From Rhynchopus euleeides (taxonomy: Eukaryota > Euglenozoa > Diplonemea > Diplonemida > Diplonemidae), in NCBI GenBank assembly GCA_963210315.1, contig OY723258.1:2108001-2172000 (forward strand): DNA of 64,000 nucleotides, in the 5' to 3' direction. Positions within the stretch are counted from its first letter, which is position 1, and each line of letters opens with the position of its first letter. Both the position numbers and the translations under genes were made by a program. Positions 34,175-44,151 of this stretch are shown piece after piece. The notes under the pieces were generated by a model. The model worked only from the letters and a program-made list of their open reading frames with translations. It had not been told where the DNA came from and ran no database searches.

Positions 34175-34620
34175 CACCTCAAATTCTAACCGCTCACCTC
34201 CGCAGGTGTAGCCGCTACCAGGAGGATAGGTAGGTAGTCCAGAGTCCGGGGAAACTGACAGAAGCAAAACAAGCCCCTCCCCATCCCTCTTCCACCATGA
34301 TTTTACCCCCCACGCCAGTAGACTGTAACTATATCATGGGAAAAATGGATGAAAATAGGTGAAAAGACTCCCGCTAGGGGGAGTCAGACTCCCCCTAGCG
34401 GGAGTATAGACTCCCGCTAGCGGGAGTCTGGACTCCCGCTAGCGGGAGTCTTTGACACCCGCTCAGACTCCCGCTCCCAGACTCCCGCTAGGGCCGCTGG
34501 AGTCCACCGTGCAGGTAAGGTCACTCGACACGCGGGGGGGGGGTTTTTTTTTGTGTGTGTTTTTTCTGCCAGCCGACATCACTAGCGCCAGCGAGAAAAA
34601 AAAAATAAAATAAAAAAATA

Positions 34621-34885
34621 AAAAAGCGCCCTATCACTTCACAACTACAACCGCTCTGATGAATTTCCTTTTGTTTGTTGCGTTGACGCTTCTACACACA
34701 AAACCCTGAACTGATCACACCCTGAGCCTGATGAAGGGTGGGGTTAGTGTATAGAGCACGTTTGGTTGCAGCTGTGGTGGGGCGCTTTCCGCTCACACGA
34801 GTGTGCTTAAAAAGCGCCCTATCACTTCACAACTACAACCGCTCTGATGAATTTCCTTTTGTTTGTTGCGTTGACGCTTCTACAC
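34621..34885. repeat. Y-X-Y split direct repeat of element A
   Basis: Y at 34621-34697 and 34809-34885 (AAAAAGCGCCC... to ...CTTCTACAC) flanks X at 34698-34808 (ACAAAACCCTGAACTG... to ...GTGTGCTT). The partner X is at 39223-39333. This A-B-A plus distant B arrangement distinguishes split direct repeats from ordinary long terminal repeats. Confidence 0.95.
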
Positions 34886-34922
34886 CAGGACCCTCATCCG
34901 GAGGGACGTGTCCGTCTCGTTC

Positions 34923-37784
34923 TCAACGAGGCGGGCGCGCTGGTAAAAGTGTGGGTGGCATCGACACTGGTGGCAACTCCACGGGGTGTGTGGCCTGCGT
35001 CCCTCGCGTGTACGCGTCTGCGCGTTGGTCGTGGGTCGCAACCCAGTGTGGAATCAGTCGTATCTGCTGGCGGCGCGCTGTTGTGTATATCTCCTGCAGC
35101 AGAAGGTTGCCTCGGTAGTTGGCGCAGTGGCCCTTCCGGAGCGCGAACACCAGGCCGAGGTTGTCTATGTGGCAGGTCACGCTTGCCTCCCTCACACGCT
35201 GCATCATGCGCACCCCCTGCCACACTGCATACGCTTCCTTCAGGAAGATGTTCGTGTCCGCGACGCTCCCTTCGAACGCACCTTGGGACACTGACTCCCC
35301 TCCCGGTAACACGAGCACCGCCGCCCACGCCGTGGATGACGCGTCTGTCCAGAGCTCAATGGTCGGTGGCGGGTTCTGCGGCGTATACCACTCGTTGTCC
35401 TCGATGAGTCGTGTCCGCGCCACTGTCTCCGCCTGCACTGACGGAGGTACTGCGACCCTGGAGTCCCATCGGGCGTTGTTCGAGTGAGTCTGCTTCGCGA
35501 TGCGCCGCACGAAGGACAACACGGCTGGCATGTAACACATCGGTGTCCGCATCACATACGACTGCCAGACGAAAGACCCGAATACTCTGAACGCCCTGCG
35601 TGGTGTCGTGTGGCCGTTGACGACTTCCTTGTACTCTTCGCGTCCGAGGACTTTTTGCACCCAGGCTGTGTCCATGCGGAAACGGTGTCGCGTCAGGTCG
35701 AAGTGGATCCCGAACACTGTGAAGTCCTGCAGCGGCACGCCGTGTTGTGTGTCGTCGAAGTTCAGGGCGGCCCCCACCTTCTCGCAGCGGCTGATGAAGT
35801 CGGCGTACCTCGCCTGTGCCTCTGGTAGGGAGTCTCCGACAGCGATGAAGTTGTCAATCCAGACTATTCCGTGCTCTGGCGGGAGCAGCACGCGTGCGCT
35901 GCGGTTCGCGATTGCCGGGGAATGTGACCACCCCATGCACATGACAGTCAGGAAGGTCTTCACGAATGTCTTTCTCTCCCCGCCTAGGCGCACTTCGAAG
36001 TAGCGTTGGATCTCCTTGTGTACGGGGAACTGGTAGAACCAGCTGCGTGCATCTGCCATCACCACCCAGCTCGCCGCGGCCACTCGCTGTGTCACCTCCG
36101 TGATGTCCTGCAAACGCATGTCCGGTGGGCGTGTCATCAGTGCGTTTAGCCGCCTTGCGTCGACGATGAAACGTTGGCCCCCAGACTTCTTGGACACGGT
36201 GAACGCTGGCAGCGTGAGGTACGGGTGTGCATCCGCCTCCGTCAGGACGCCATACTCAACCAAGGTGTCCAGGTGGTGCAACATGTGGCGTGATACCTTC
36301 CTCCCCGTTTTACGTAGTTCTTGGCGGGCCTCGGGAAGCAGTGCGTCAGCGAAAGCGGCTGGCTTGGTGATGAGGTCCAGGACCCCCGTCAGTTCACCCT
36401 CGCTGTCCAACCGTCGCAGTTCCTTGAGATTGAGGCGTGAGGTGCAGATCTCCGCGATGTAGTCCTCTTCCTCCGGCAGCTCCGTCTTCGCGTTGGCTGG
36501 CCGTATCACCTTCCCCCCCGTGCACACACCCAAGTCCTCCCCGTAGAGGTCCTCGACACCCGGACCGTACGACTCTGCGCTATCCACCTCGCTCCACGCT
36601 TCCTCATCACTGGGTGGAGGGTCGGACGTGGCTTCGTCGGATGTGGCATCTTCGTAGTAGCGGCGCGCTGCGAACAGCCTCGTGGTCCCCGGGAAGTGGG
36701 TTGCTGTCAGGGGTTTTGGCTGTGTGCGCGTAGTCCCCCCTTGCTGTCGTTTTTTCTTCTTCACCACTCGATCTTCGCCGACACCTGTGCTGTCTCGCGC
36801 GCGTGTGCGTTTTCCGCCGCTGATACGTAACGCATCACACCGTCGACCGTCGCGTGTCTCGAGAGGAGGCGCACCTCCTCCAGTGGAACGTTCTTCCGCG
36901 CAAGCTGTGTGAGTGCCCCCCTCCGCAGAGAGTGTGCCGTGAGCCCCCTCCGTGCCCGCTTGACGGCTTTTACCACGGTCCGGTAGGTGACGTCCGCCGG
37001 GAACAGTCTCGTCTCTCCTGCACTGCGCGCCCTGCGGAGGCGGTGTCGGAGGATACGGTGTAGGTCCTTCGGCAGGGAGATTCCTGTGATGTGACCCATG
37101 TGGAAAGGGTCCGCCTTCGACTGGGTCCAGCGCACGTATATCGGCTCGCTGCGCTTTTCCGATGTGACGTCCTTCACATCCAAACGCAGTGCGTCCGAAG
37201 CCCTTGCCGCACCCCCCCACATGATGCCGAGCAGCAGTTTCACGATGGGACGTGGCTCCTTCGCTAGCGTCTCCCGGATGTTGTGGGCTGTTGCTGGTTC
37301 TGCTTGCTTCTGTGGTCGTAGTGCTCCTCCCCGCTTCAGCGCCCGCCTGTAGTCCGCCACAATTTGTCTTCCGTCGAGGGGGAACGCTGCGAAGCGTCTG
37401 AGTGCTGCTGCAAGGTTGTTGAGGTACTGGAGGGCGGACTGCACTGATAGCCCGTCCTTCCGTTGCTTCGTGACCCACAGCACCGCCCCTTCGTCGTGTG
37501 GCAGTGTCCGCCTCTCCGCTTTCATCCACCCTTCCCGGAACTGCGAGTATCTGTCGTATGTGCGGCGGAGGGCCCCCCAGTATGTGGGTGCGAGGGCTTG
37601 GGACAGGGTGTGCTGTAGTTCCTGGCGAATGGTGGTTGCTTCCTCCGGGGTCACGCTCGTCTCGGTCTTGCGGGGGCGTCCTCTTGTTGACGGGGGGGCA
37701 GATGGTACTGCCTTCACATACACCACCGCGGCGGGGGGGAGGGTCGTGGCCCGCGGGCGTCCCCTGCTGGTGTCGGGAAGTCAC
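34923..37784 (-). CDS. Reverse transcriptase-RNase H (pol) frame of element A
   Basis: The frame is open for 953 codons. Its first ~340 codons overlap the recombinase frame and are Pro/Arg-rich without recognisable domain. The RT part has the VMADARSWFYQFPV motif A, CMGWSHSPAIANRSARVLL motif B and WIDNF motif C. In motif C the second Asp of the usual pair is Asn (35850-35852). An RNase H-type domain follows (LWTDASSTAWAAVL, LKEAYAVWQG, CHIDNLGLVF, THDQRADAYTRG). It copies element RNA into DNA in cytoplasmic or nuclear particles. The frame is -1 relative to gag and opens with a GTG overlapping the gag stop, so a frameshift or an internal start is needed. Confidence 0.85.
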   Translation of the reverse strand: MTSRHQQGTPAGHDPPPRRGGVCEGSTICPPVNKRTPPQDRDERDPGGSNHHSPGTTAHPVPSPRTHILGGPPPHIRQILAVPGRVDESGEADTATRRRGGAVGHEATEGRAISAVRPPVPQQPCSSTQTLRSVPPRRKTNCGGLQAGAEAGRSTTTTEASRTSNSPQHPGDASEGATSHRETAARHHVGGCGKGFGRTAFGCEGRHIGKAQRADIRALDPVEGGPFPHGSHHRNLPAEGPTPYPPTPPPQGAQCRRDETVPGGRHLPDRGKSRQAGTEGAHGTLSAEGGTHTACAEERSTGGGAPPLETRDGRRCDALRISGGKRTRARDSTGVGEDRVVKKKKRQQGGTTRTQPKPLTATHFPGTTRLFAARRYYEDATSDEATSDPPPSDEEAWSEVDSAESYGPGVEDLYGEDLGVCTGGKVIRPANAKTELPEEEDYIAEICTSRLNLKELRRLDSEGELTGVLDLITKPAAFADALLPEARQELRKTGRKVSRHMLHHLDTLVEYGVLTEADAHPYLTLPAFTVSKKSGGQRFIVDARRLNALMTRPPDMRLQDITEVTQRVAAASWVVMADARSWFYQFPVHKEIQRYFEVRLGGERKTFVKTFLTVMCMGWSHSPAIANRSARVLLPPEHGIVWIDNFIAVGDSLPEAQARYADFISRCEKVGAALNFDDTQHGVPLQDFTVFGIHFDLTRHRFRMDTAWVQKVLGREEYKEVVNGHTTPRRAFRVFGSFVWQSYVMRTPMCYMPAVLSFVRRIAKQTHSNNARWDSRVAVPPSVQAETVARTRLIEDNEWYTPQNPPPTIELWTDASSTAWAAVLVLPGGESVSQGAFEGSVADTNIFLKEAYAVWQGVRMMQRVREASVTCHIDNLGLVFALRKGHCANYRGNLLLQEIYTTARRQQIRLIPHWVATHDQRADAYTRGTQATHPVELPPVSMPPTLLPARPPR
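36761..37780 (-). CDS. Tyrosine recombinase of element A
   Basis: The frame is open from the codon after the gag TGA to 36761, in the same phase as gag. The catalytic set is present: Arg in GGAARASDALRL, His-x-x-Arg in HSLRRGALTQLAR, the second His in LLSRHATVDG, and the nucleophile Tyr in VMRYVS. An N-terminal core-binding domain includes YWGALRRTYDRYSQF. The first ATG lies inside that domain (WMKAERR), so normal initiation would truncate it. Read-through of the gag TGA, giving a Gag-YR fusion, would preserve it. The enzyme integrates the circular DNA intermediate. The whole frame is covered by the pol frame. Confidence 0.85.
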   Translation of the reverse strand, partial: LPDTSRGRPRATTLPPAAVVYVKAVPSAPPSTRGRPRKTETSVTPEEATTIRQELQHTLSQALAPTYWGALRRTYDRYSQFREGWMKAERRTLPHDEGAVLWVTKQRKDGLSVQSALQYLNNLAAALRRFAAFPLDGRQIVADYRRALKRGGALRPQKQAEPATAHNIRETLAKEPRPIVKLLLGIMWGGAARASDALRLDVKDVTSEKRSEPIYVRWTQSKADPFHMGHITGISLPKDLHRILRHRLRRARSAGETRLFPADVTYRTVVKAVKRARRGLTAHSLRRGALTQLARKNVPLEEVRLLSRHATVDGVMRYVSAAENAHARETAQVSAKIEW

Positions 37785-38851
37785 TGTCGCTTGCCTTTCC
37801 CCCCCCGTCCTTTGTGGTGGCCCTTTCCCGAGTAGGGCGCGGGGCGGTCCTGCGTGTTACGCTCCTGCAGGAACCGCTCCTGAAACGCGGCCCGCCTCTC
37901 CTGCGTGTCGTCCTGCGTGGCCCGCCCCTCCCGGAGTAGGCGCCCGTGTGCCACCGCATCGTACTTCGCTGGGTCCATAATCTTCGCCTTTGCCAGGTAG
38001 AGGCGGGCGCCCGCTCGCCCCTTCAGGAGAAAGTGTGAGTTCATAGCGACGATTGTCTTGTGAAGGGCCTCGATAAACCGGTCCGGATCGTCGTCGTCGC
38101 GGATCAGCCCCATTGTCTGAAACAGAGAGTCGAAGGCCTGGATGAGCTGGTGTTGCCAGTCCGGTAAACTCGGGGCATCGCTGAGCTCCGCCTGTCGGAA
38201 AACCCGGGATACCTCAGCTTTCACCAACCTGCGTCCGGGGGCAGTGGCGATCGACGATCCCCAGGTCGACACGATGTGGGCGGAGAAGTCAGCGGGCAGC
38301 TCGGCCTCCGTCCGCTGCAGCGCCTTCTGCAGAGTGGCGATCTGCTTCGCCTGCGTCTCCACGGTCTTCTTCAGCTCCTTCTGCTCCTTCTCCAGCCGGC
38401 CTGTCAACTTCAGCAGGTACTCCAGCGAGTTCGCCACGCGGAGATCGGTGTTCGAGTCGGCGGGGTGGTGTGCGTCCCTGTGCTGGAGGCCCGTGCCACT
38501 CTGGCTGTCCGCCTCGCTGTACTCCCCGTCCTCGCCTAGCTCGCCCGCCCCTGCTGCCAGGTCCGCCGCGGTCTCCTCGTCGACCGCCTGCCGGACCCAT
38601 GCGCACTCGGGGCACACCCAGCCCCTGTCCCCTGCGCCCTCGAGCCATTCGGGGACGATGTGCGCCGGGATGTGCTCTCTCATGCACGTCCTGACCGTGG
38701 TCCCACCGCAGTCGTGGCAGCTGAATGCGGTCCTGGCTGTGTGCGTTGTATTGCAGGTTTCGAATATGCACTCGGGGCGACGCTCTGCTGGCTCGTTGTC
38801 GGGGTGGGCGGGGTCGGGAACCTTCAGGGTGTCCCAATCCAGAGTGGCCAT
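37781..38851 (-). CDS. Gag-like protein with PHD-like zinc finger, element A
   Basis: The protein has 356 residues from an ATG. An N-terminal Cys/His finger follows the pattern C-x4-C-x3-H-x7-C-x2-C-x6-C and ends WVCPEC, like PHD or related treble-clef fingers. An acidic region and a coiled coil (about residues 145-185, LEYLLKLTGRLEKEQKELKK) follow, then a conserved FSAHIVSTW segment shared with element B and a globular part with a basic C-terminus ending RQ. The stop is TGA in CAG-TGA-CTT. It presumably forms the RNA-binding particle. Similarity to B is seen in the finger, coiled coil and FS.H.V.TW block. Confidence 0.8.
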   Translation of the reverse strand: MATLDWDTLKVPDPAHPDNEPAERRPECIFETCNTTHTARTAFSCHDCGGTTVRTCMREHIPAHIVPEWLEGAGDRGWVCPECAWVRQAVDEETAADLAAGAGELGEDGEYSEADSQSGTGLQHRDAHHPADSNTDLRVANSLEYLLKLTGRLEKEQKELKKTVETQAKQIATLQKALQRTEAELPADFSAHIVSTWGSSIATAPGRRLVKAEVSRVFRQAELSDAPSLPDWQHQLIQAFDSLFQTMGLIRDDDDPDRFIEALHKTIVAMNSHFLLKGRAGARLYLAKAKIMDPAKYDAVAHGRLLREGRATQDDTQERRAAFQERFLQERNTQDRPAPYSGKGHHKGRGGKGKRQ

Positions 38852-38867
38852 CTTCTCTGTTACGCAG

Positions 38868-39165
38868 CTCGGCGTAGTTACTGTCCCTCTCTGTTTGTTA
38901 CACGCAGCACGGCGTTGTTACTGTCCCTCTCTGTAAGATACACGCAGCTCGGCGTAGTTACTGTCCCTCTCTGTTTGTTACACGCAGCACGGCGTTGTTA
39001 CTGCCCCTCTCTGTAAGATACACGCAGCTCGGCGTAGTTACTGTCCCTCTCTGACCTCAAAATACGCGCAGCTCGGCGTACTCCCTCAGCCCGTAGTTAC
39101 GCACGGCGTAGTTACTGTCCCTCTCTCTTCAGAACAACCACGCAGCTCGGCGTACTCTGTCCGCT
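38868..39165 (-). repeat. Leader minisatellite of element A
   Basis: About seven imperfect units of roughly 40-42 bp alternate, each containing ACGCAGC(T/A)CGGCGT(A/T)GTTACTG and CCCTCTCTGT. The array lies between the X repeat and the gag start in the sense direction. Elements B and C have unrelated minisatellites in the same position. Confidence 0.85.
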
Positions 39166-39344
39166 TCTGTCACTCTTGCCCCCCTCTTGATTCTCTCGCC
39201 TGCTGCGTTGACGCTTCTACACACAAAACCCTGAACTGATCACACCCTGAGCCTGATGAAGGGTGGGGTTAGTGTATAGAGCACGTTTGGTTGCAGCTGT
39301 GGTGGGGCGCTTTCCGCTCACACGAGTGTGCTTAATAAAAAAAA

Positions 39345-39757
39345 TACTACGAGAAACACTTGGCCTCTATGCTGTGAGTGTTGCATTGGACGCTTCCACC
39401 TGTTGAACGGGCTCCACCTCTTGCACTTTGAAACCCCCCCCCCCATATTTTTTTTTGATTTGACAACTCCGGTTTGGTGTACCTCGATTAGCTTACCTTA
39501 CCTTGTCGTCGGACACAACATATCATCGTTGTCCCAAACCCCGTAACCCACGTGAAGTGGATCATCTGAAGTGCAGAATGAGGTGGAGCAGGTGGAGCAC
39601 GAAACATAAGTAAACCATAGCAAGAGAGGCCAGCAGCAGTCCCGAGTCCATCGCGTTCCTCGTAGCATTTCCCGTACCACACAGGTGTGTTATGTGCAAA
39701 ATACTACGAGAAACACTTGGCCTCTATGCTGTGAGTGTTGCATTGGACGCTTCCACC
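39345..39757. repeat. Y-X-Y split direct repeat of element C
   Basis: TACTACGAGAAACACTTGGC... to ...GACGCTTCCACC occurs at 39345-39400 and 39702-39757, flanking the 301-bp X. The distal X partner is 44152-44403. The first 48 bases of this X (39401-39448) are missing from the distal copy, as also happens at the Y-proximal edge of X in element B. Confidence 0.9.
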
Positions 39758-41700
39758 CAGGACCCTTAGGACCCAAGGACTTAGGGACGCCGCGCGAACG
39801 GTCTACTATTGAAGTGATCAGGCTCCGTCGCCCATCGTATGCATCCCTCCGATGGTAATGTACCGCTTTCTACGTTGTCACGAGCACCTTGTACGGAAAA
39901 CGATCGAACCTCACTCGCTGAGGGGATCCGCCTGCCTCGGCCGTGTGCCGCCGTCGTGTGGTCAGCCTCGTGATCCTTGGTGTGCCCTATCGACAACATG
40001 CCTGTCTCTCCAGTTGCCGCACCCGGCGAGAGAGTTGATGCGTCTCAACCCGGCGAAACTAAGGGGGCAAAGGTTGCACACAGCCCCGCCTGTGCTGCAA
40101 CCACCCGCTCTTGGCTGACCCCCGACGTCTGGTGCGTTTCCCACTCCGGGTATTTGAATCCTCACCCTGTACCTCTTCAGGATCCTCTATCCCCTGGGGA
40201 ACCCTTCCCCTCGAGGCTTCTTCACGTCTCCGACATATTGGTGTGTGCCCACATGACCCTTCTTCCTGACATCCTCGATGTCGTTTTGCACCCCGGGCGA
40301 TGCACTGAGACGGCCGTATCCAGGTAGTCAGTGGCCATGCCCAGCCCCTCAGCGTGACAGTCCTCTGGTGCGCTCCCAGCACCACCACCGCGACGCTCGT
40401 GCATATTCAGCCACCATGACCCGGCAGCTCTCGCCTGGGGACAGGGCTCGGCGGATCGAGAAATCACAGTCTGAAACTCGCCTCCCAGCTCCTCCGCAGC
40501 AGTCTACTGTCCGGCCGTCTTAAACTCTCGCCCTTCGGGAGCCCGGCCAACACCCGGTGCTTTCCGGCGTGATCTCGATCGCTCTGTGGCTCTCTGTGTC
40601 CTCTCCGGTCTTCGCTGGCTGCGAGCGAGTTGCGGGGTGAAGCCCAACGCGCCTCTTCATGGCGCACTGGAGACGCTGCATGGAGTGCCCAGGGGTAGGT
40701 GTGAGAGGTGCCGGCCCTTCTGGGTGAAAGAGGGCGATCGCGCGCACTGTCGTCTCCTGAACTCCGCTCGAGCGGTGGACAACACGTTCCTGCGGCCCCC
40801 TTCCCACTGGGCTGATCCCCACTGTACCTGCCCCATCGCCCGCCTCGTAGACAGCGCATCAAACGGGGGCCCTGTGGCCCCACGTGGCGTCGATTCAGTG
40901 GTAACGCCCGGACTCAGTGTGGAGGGCGTATTTCCCGGTGCGTGAGGAAATTCGAGGCCCTGGAGGTGTGGGCATGCCAGAAGGATTCTCGGAGTCGCCT
41001 TCTTAATGAGAGAGGTGAGTCCCCGCGGACCGGAGCTTGTCGCACGCTGCAGTCGCTGTTCGGGCTTGTCGAGTAGGCTGCTGGGTACTCGGGAAGACTG
41101 GCCGACTGCCCCCCAACCTTGTGGAATGATCTCGGCCCGCTGCCATGGCTGCGGTTTCGGTGGACCCCCTCAGCGGCGGCACCGCTGACACAGGCGATGC
41201 GGACGCGTCTCTCAGTCGCTGCTTCTTTTGCTCCCCGAGCAGTGCAGCTTGGGAGAGCGTCTCGGCTGTGTTGGATACCTGATCTCTGTGTATGTCCCAC
41301 GGCACCTCGCAGGTGTCCAGTCAGCAGCTCCCCTTCCCTGCATGGAACTGTGAGGTCGTACGTCTCAACACCGGGCCACAGACGCCCGGAACTCCCCCTG
41401 ACCCCTGTGAATAATGCAGGCTTGAATGTGTGTCCCCCGGCAGGGAGACTATGCTTCGACGGAGTATGCCCCGCTTGGGGCGTGTGCGGGCATCCGCTTG
41501 ACGCCGGGGTGCGCGTAGTCGGCATTCGCGCAGATAAGCTGGGCACGACAGACGTGCCGGCTTCTCAGGGGCGTGTCCGGGGGCGTTGCATTGGTACACG
41601 AAAACTGTCGCCCTCGGAAAGCTCACGTCGCGTCACCGTGCTCGAGCTGGATCTGGCAGGCTGTGTGTGACAGGCCACCCTTCCGCCTTCAGGTGCCGTC
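39758..41700. other. Non-coding interior of element C
   Basis: No conserved retroelement domain could be recognised in any frame. The first bases after the Y repeat, CAGGACCCTTAGGACCC, match the corresponding edges of elements A and B. A weak ADHTT peptide on the minus strand near 39940 recalls the C-terminal RNase H block but is too short to claim. Confidence 0.5.
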
Positions 41701-44140
41701 GCTCGGGCAAAAAAGGTGTATTTCTCAATCAAGAGAGTATGCCCCTCACGATTGTGGCACGATTGTGTCTCCCCGGGTCAGGCTCGGTATTCCAGTCGAA
41801 AGCGTAAATGCCCCTCGGCACTGTGCTGGGCGGGGTTGTGTCTCGGTCAGGAGAGGAGGTGCCCCTCAGGCAAAATCCTGCGTCTCGCGGTCGGGAGTGA
41901 GTGCCCCTCGGCAGGAATGTGTCTCGGCCAGGTGTCCCTCAGGCAGGGAATGTAATGTCTCGGCCCGGTGTCCCTCGGGCATGAATGTGCGTCTTGGCCA
42001 GGTGCCCCTCAGGCAGGGTGCCCCGTAGGCGGAAGTGTATGTCGCGGCCAGATGCCCCTCAGGCAGGGTGCCCCGTAGGCGGAAATGTATGTCTTGACCA
42101 GGTGCCCCTCGGGCAGGGTGCCTCGTAGGCGGAAGTGTATGTCTTGGCCAGGTGCCCCTCGGGCAGGGTGCCTCGTAGGCGGAAGTGTATGTCTTGGCCA
42201 GGTGCCCCTCGGGCAGGGTGCCTCGTAGGCGGAAGTGTCTGTCTTGGCCAGGTGCCCCTCGGGCAGGGTGCCTCGTAGGCGGAAGTGTATGTCTTGGCCA
42301 GGTGCCCCTCGGGCAGGGTGCCTCGTAGGCAGAGGTGTCTGTCTTGGCCAGGTGCCCCTCGGGCAGGGTGCCCCGTAGGCGGAAGTGTGTGTCTTGACCA
42401 GGTGCCCCTCGGGCAGGGTGCCTCGTAGGCGGAAATGTATGTCTTGGCCAGGTGCTCCTCAGGCAGGGTGCCCCGCAAGCGTAAGCTGTAGGTATGTCGT
42501 GGCCAGGTGCCCCTCAGGCAGGTAATGTCTCGGCGAGATGCCCCTCGGGCAGGAAAAATGCGTCTCGGCTAGGTGCCCCTCAGGCAGAAGTGGGTGTCTC
42601 GGTCCGATGCTCCTCGGCAAGATCGTGTCTCGGTCAGGAAAGTAGGAGTTGGATATCACTGACGTCACTTTGCTGCATCAGTATCGACCCATTTATCAGC
42701 ACCCGACTGTTGCTCTTGGTCCCGCCTTTGTCAGCGCCTCTGTGACGGAACCTCCAGCTGAAGTATGCGTTTGGAAACCTTGAGCGCGATCAAGCGTGAA
42801 GCAGGTTTTCGGCGAGGCGCGGTGATAGTCTCGATGGCTGATGGGAATGTCCTCAATCCGCTGCGGCCACGGGCGCAGCGCTGTCCCGCTGTCACGTTCA
42901 TAAGCGGCGGAGGACCACCTTGAACACCACGGCGTCATCATCCCCATCTTTTTGCGCCCCTCCTTCGTGCTGATCCCCCCGTGCACCTCGCCGTCATTTA
43001 TTAGAACCAGTGCGTGGGGGTGTTGTTGTCCTCAACCGCGGCTTCGGCCCTCTTGAGACCTGACACGAGCATGGTGTGAGGGTCGTCTTCTCGGTCGGGA
43101 TTTGGTGCCCCTCGGGCAAGATTGTGTATCTCTCGGTCGGGAGAGCGGGTGCCCCTCGGGCAAATTTTTTGTCTCGGTCAGGAGAACAGGTGCCCCTCGG
43201 GCGAGATGCTGCGTCTCTCGGTCGGGAGAGTGGGTGCCCCTCGGGCATAGTTTTGTCTCGGTCAGGATAACGGGTGCCCCTCGGGCAAAACTGCGTGTCT
43301 CTCGGTCGGGAGAGTGAGTGCCCCTCGGGCAGAATATTGTCTCGGTCAGGAGAACAGGTGCCCCTCGGGCGAGATGCTGCGTCTCTCGGTCGGGAGAGTG
43401 GATGCCCCTCGGGCAGAATATTGTCTCGGTCAGGAGAACAGGTGCCCCTCGGGCAAGACTGCGTGTCTCTCGGTCGGGAGAGTGGGTGCCCCTCGGGCAA
43501 AATTTTTGTCTCGGTCAGGAGAACAGGTGCCCCTCGGGCGAGATGCTGCGTCTCTCGGTCGGGAGAGTGGGTGCCCCTCGGGCAGAATATTGTCTCGGTC
43601 AGGAGAACAGGTGCCCCTCGGGCAAAACTGCGTGTCTCTCGATCGGGAGAGTGAGTGCCCCTCGGGCAGAATATTGTCTCGGTCAGGAGAACAGGTGCCC
43701 CTCGGGCAAGACTGCGTGTCTCTCGGTCGGGAGAGTGGGTGCCCCTCGGGCAAAATTTTTGTCTCGGTCAGGAGAACAGGTGCCCCTCGGGCGAGATGCT
43801 GCGTCTCTCGGTCGGGAGAGTGGGTGCCCCTCGGGCAGAATATTGTCTCGGTCAGGAGAACAGGTGCCCCTCGGGCAAAACTGCGTGTCTCTCGGTCGGG
43901 AGAGTGAGTGCCCCTCGGGCAGAATATTGTCTCGGTCAGGAAACCAGGTGCCCCTCGGGCAAGACTGCGTGTCTCTCGGTCAGGAGAGTGGGTGCCCCTC
44001 GGGCAGGGTAGAATGCTGCGTCTCTCGGACGGTCAGATCGTGTGTCCCTCAGTCAGGAGAGGAGGTCTCGGTCGCTAAAAACGCGCCCCCTCGGGCAGAG
44101 TGATTGTGTCATCGCTGTTGTGTCACACCAATTGCCTCTC
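41700..44140. repeat. Large compound minisatellite in element C
   Basis: All units share GTGCCCCTCGGGCA. From about 42000 to 42480 the unit is 50 bp (GGTGCCCCTCGGGCAGGGTG followed by CCTCGTAGGCGGAAGTGTAT and GTCTTGGCCA), about nine copies. From about 43090 to 44010 units of roughly 45-50 bp alternate in a higher-order pattern with GTCTCGGTCAGGAGAACA and TGTCTCTCGGTCGGGAGAGT. Long plus-strand frames through it are translations of the repeat, not genes. Confidence 0.9.
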
Positions 44141-44151
44141 GGGCGGTGTGT

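Larger units (their letters stand above)
31472..34511. mobile_element. CACGGTGG-ended DNA transposon (3.04 kb) inside element B
   Basis: The left terminus CACGGTGGACTCCAGCG is matched by CGCTGGAGTCCACCGTG on the right. Long imperfect inverted repeats continue inward for about 160 bp (31472-31627 against 34333-34511), built from CTCCCGCTAGCGGGAGTC palindromes. The CA at 31470-31471 is repeated at 34512-34513, and the uninterrupted copy of the host repeat at 48793-49127 has a single CA, which defines the 2-bp target duplication. A second, direct copy of the left terminus begins at 32253. Two candidate genes lie inside. The CAC start and short duplication recall CMC/EnSpm-type elements, but no transposase was recognised. 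Confidence 0.85.
31252..34604 (+). repeat. Left X repeat of element B (interrupted)
   Basis: The parts 31252-31471 and 34512-34604 together match 48793-49098 from GGTAAAACAC to GCGAGAAAAAAAA. The uninterrupted right copy shows the empty site CAGACAGGTAAGG. In the left copy the DNA transposon 31472-34511 splits this site with a CA duplication. Both copies contain ACATTTTCTGTACTT, at 31451-31465 in this one. Confidence 0.85.
34621..39333 (-). mobile_element. YR retroelement A, VIPER/Ngaro-like, split direct repeats
   Basis: In the sense (minus) direction the order is X (39333-39223), minisatellite leader, gag (38851-37781), YR, RT/RNase H (to 34923), then Y (34885-34809), X (34808-34698) and Y (34697-34621). 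The two Y copies of 77 bp and the two X copies of 111 bp look identical, suggesting recent insertion. A 19-bp core, TGCGTTGACGCTTCTACAC on the plus strand, ends every Y and also precedes the right X. There is no target duplication, as expected for YR integration. The element sits in an A-rich tract belonging to element B. Confidence 0.9.

Noticed and set aside
34700-34760. Hammerhead ribozyme core (CTGATGA) in the repeats of element A
   Set aside because: CTGATGA occurs twice, but no GAAA partner or cleavage-site stem could be found at suitable distance on either strand.
36745-36760. AAAAAAC slippery heptamer as the recombinase-to-pol frameshift site in element A
   Set aside because: It lies just after the recombinase stop codon, so ribosomes in that frame would terminate first; element B has no equivalent.
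40914-41546. A 210-codon minus-strand frame in element C as a hidden retroelement gene
   Set aside because: It has no Cys/His finger, no recombinase His-x-x-Arg and no RT motif; composition is that of random GC-rich sequence.
43274-44103. Plus-strand frames of up to 261 codons repeating CPSG and SRSGEQVPLG-like peptides
   Set aside because: They are translations of the element C minisatellite, with overlapping equivalents in other frames.
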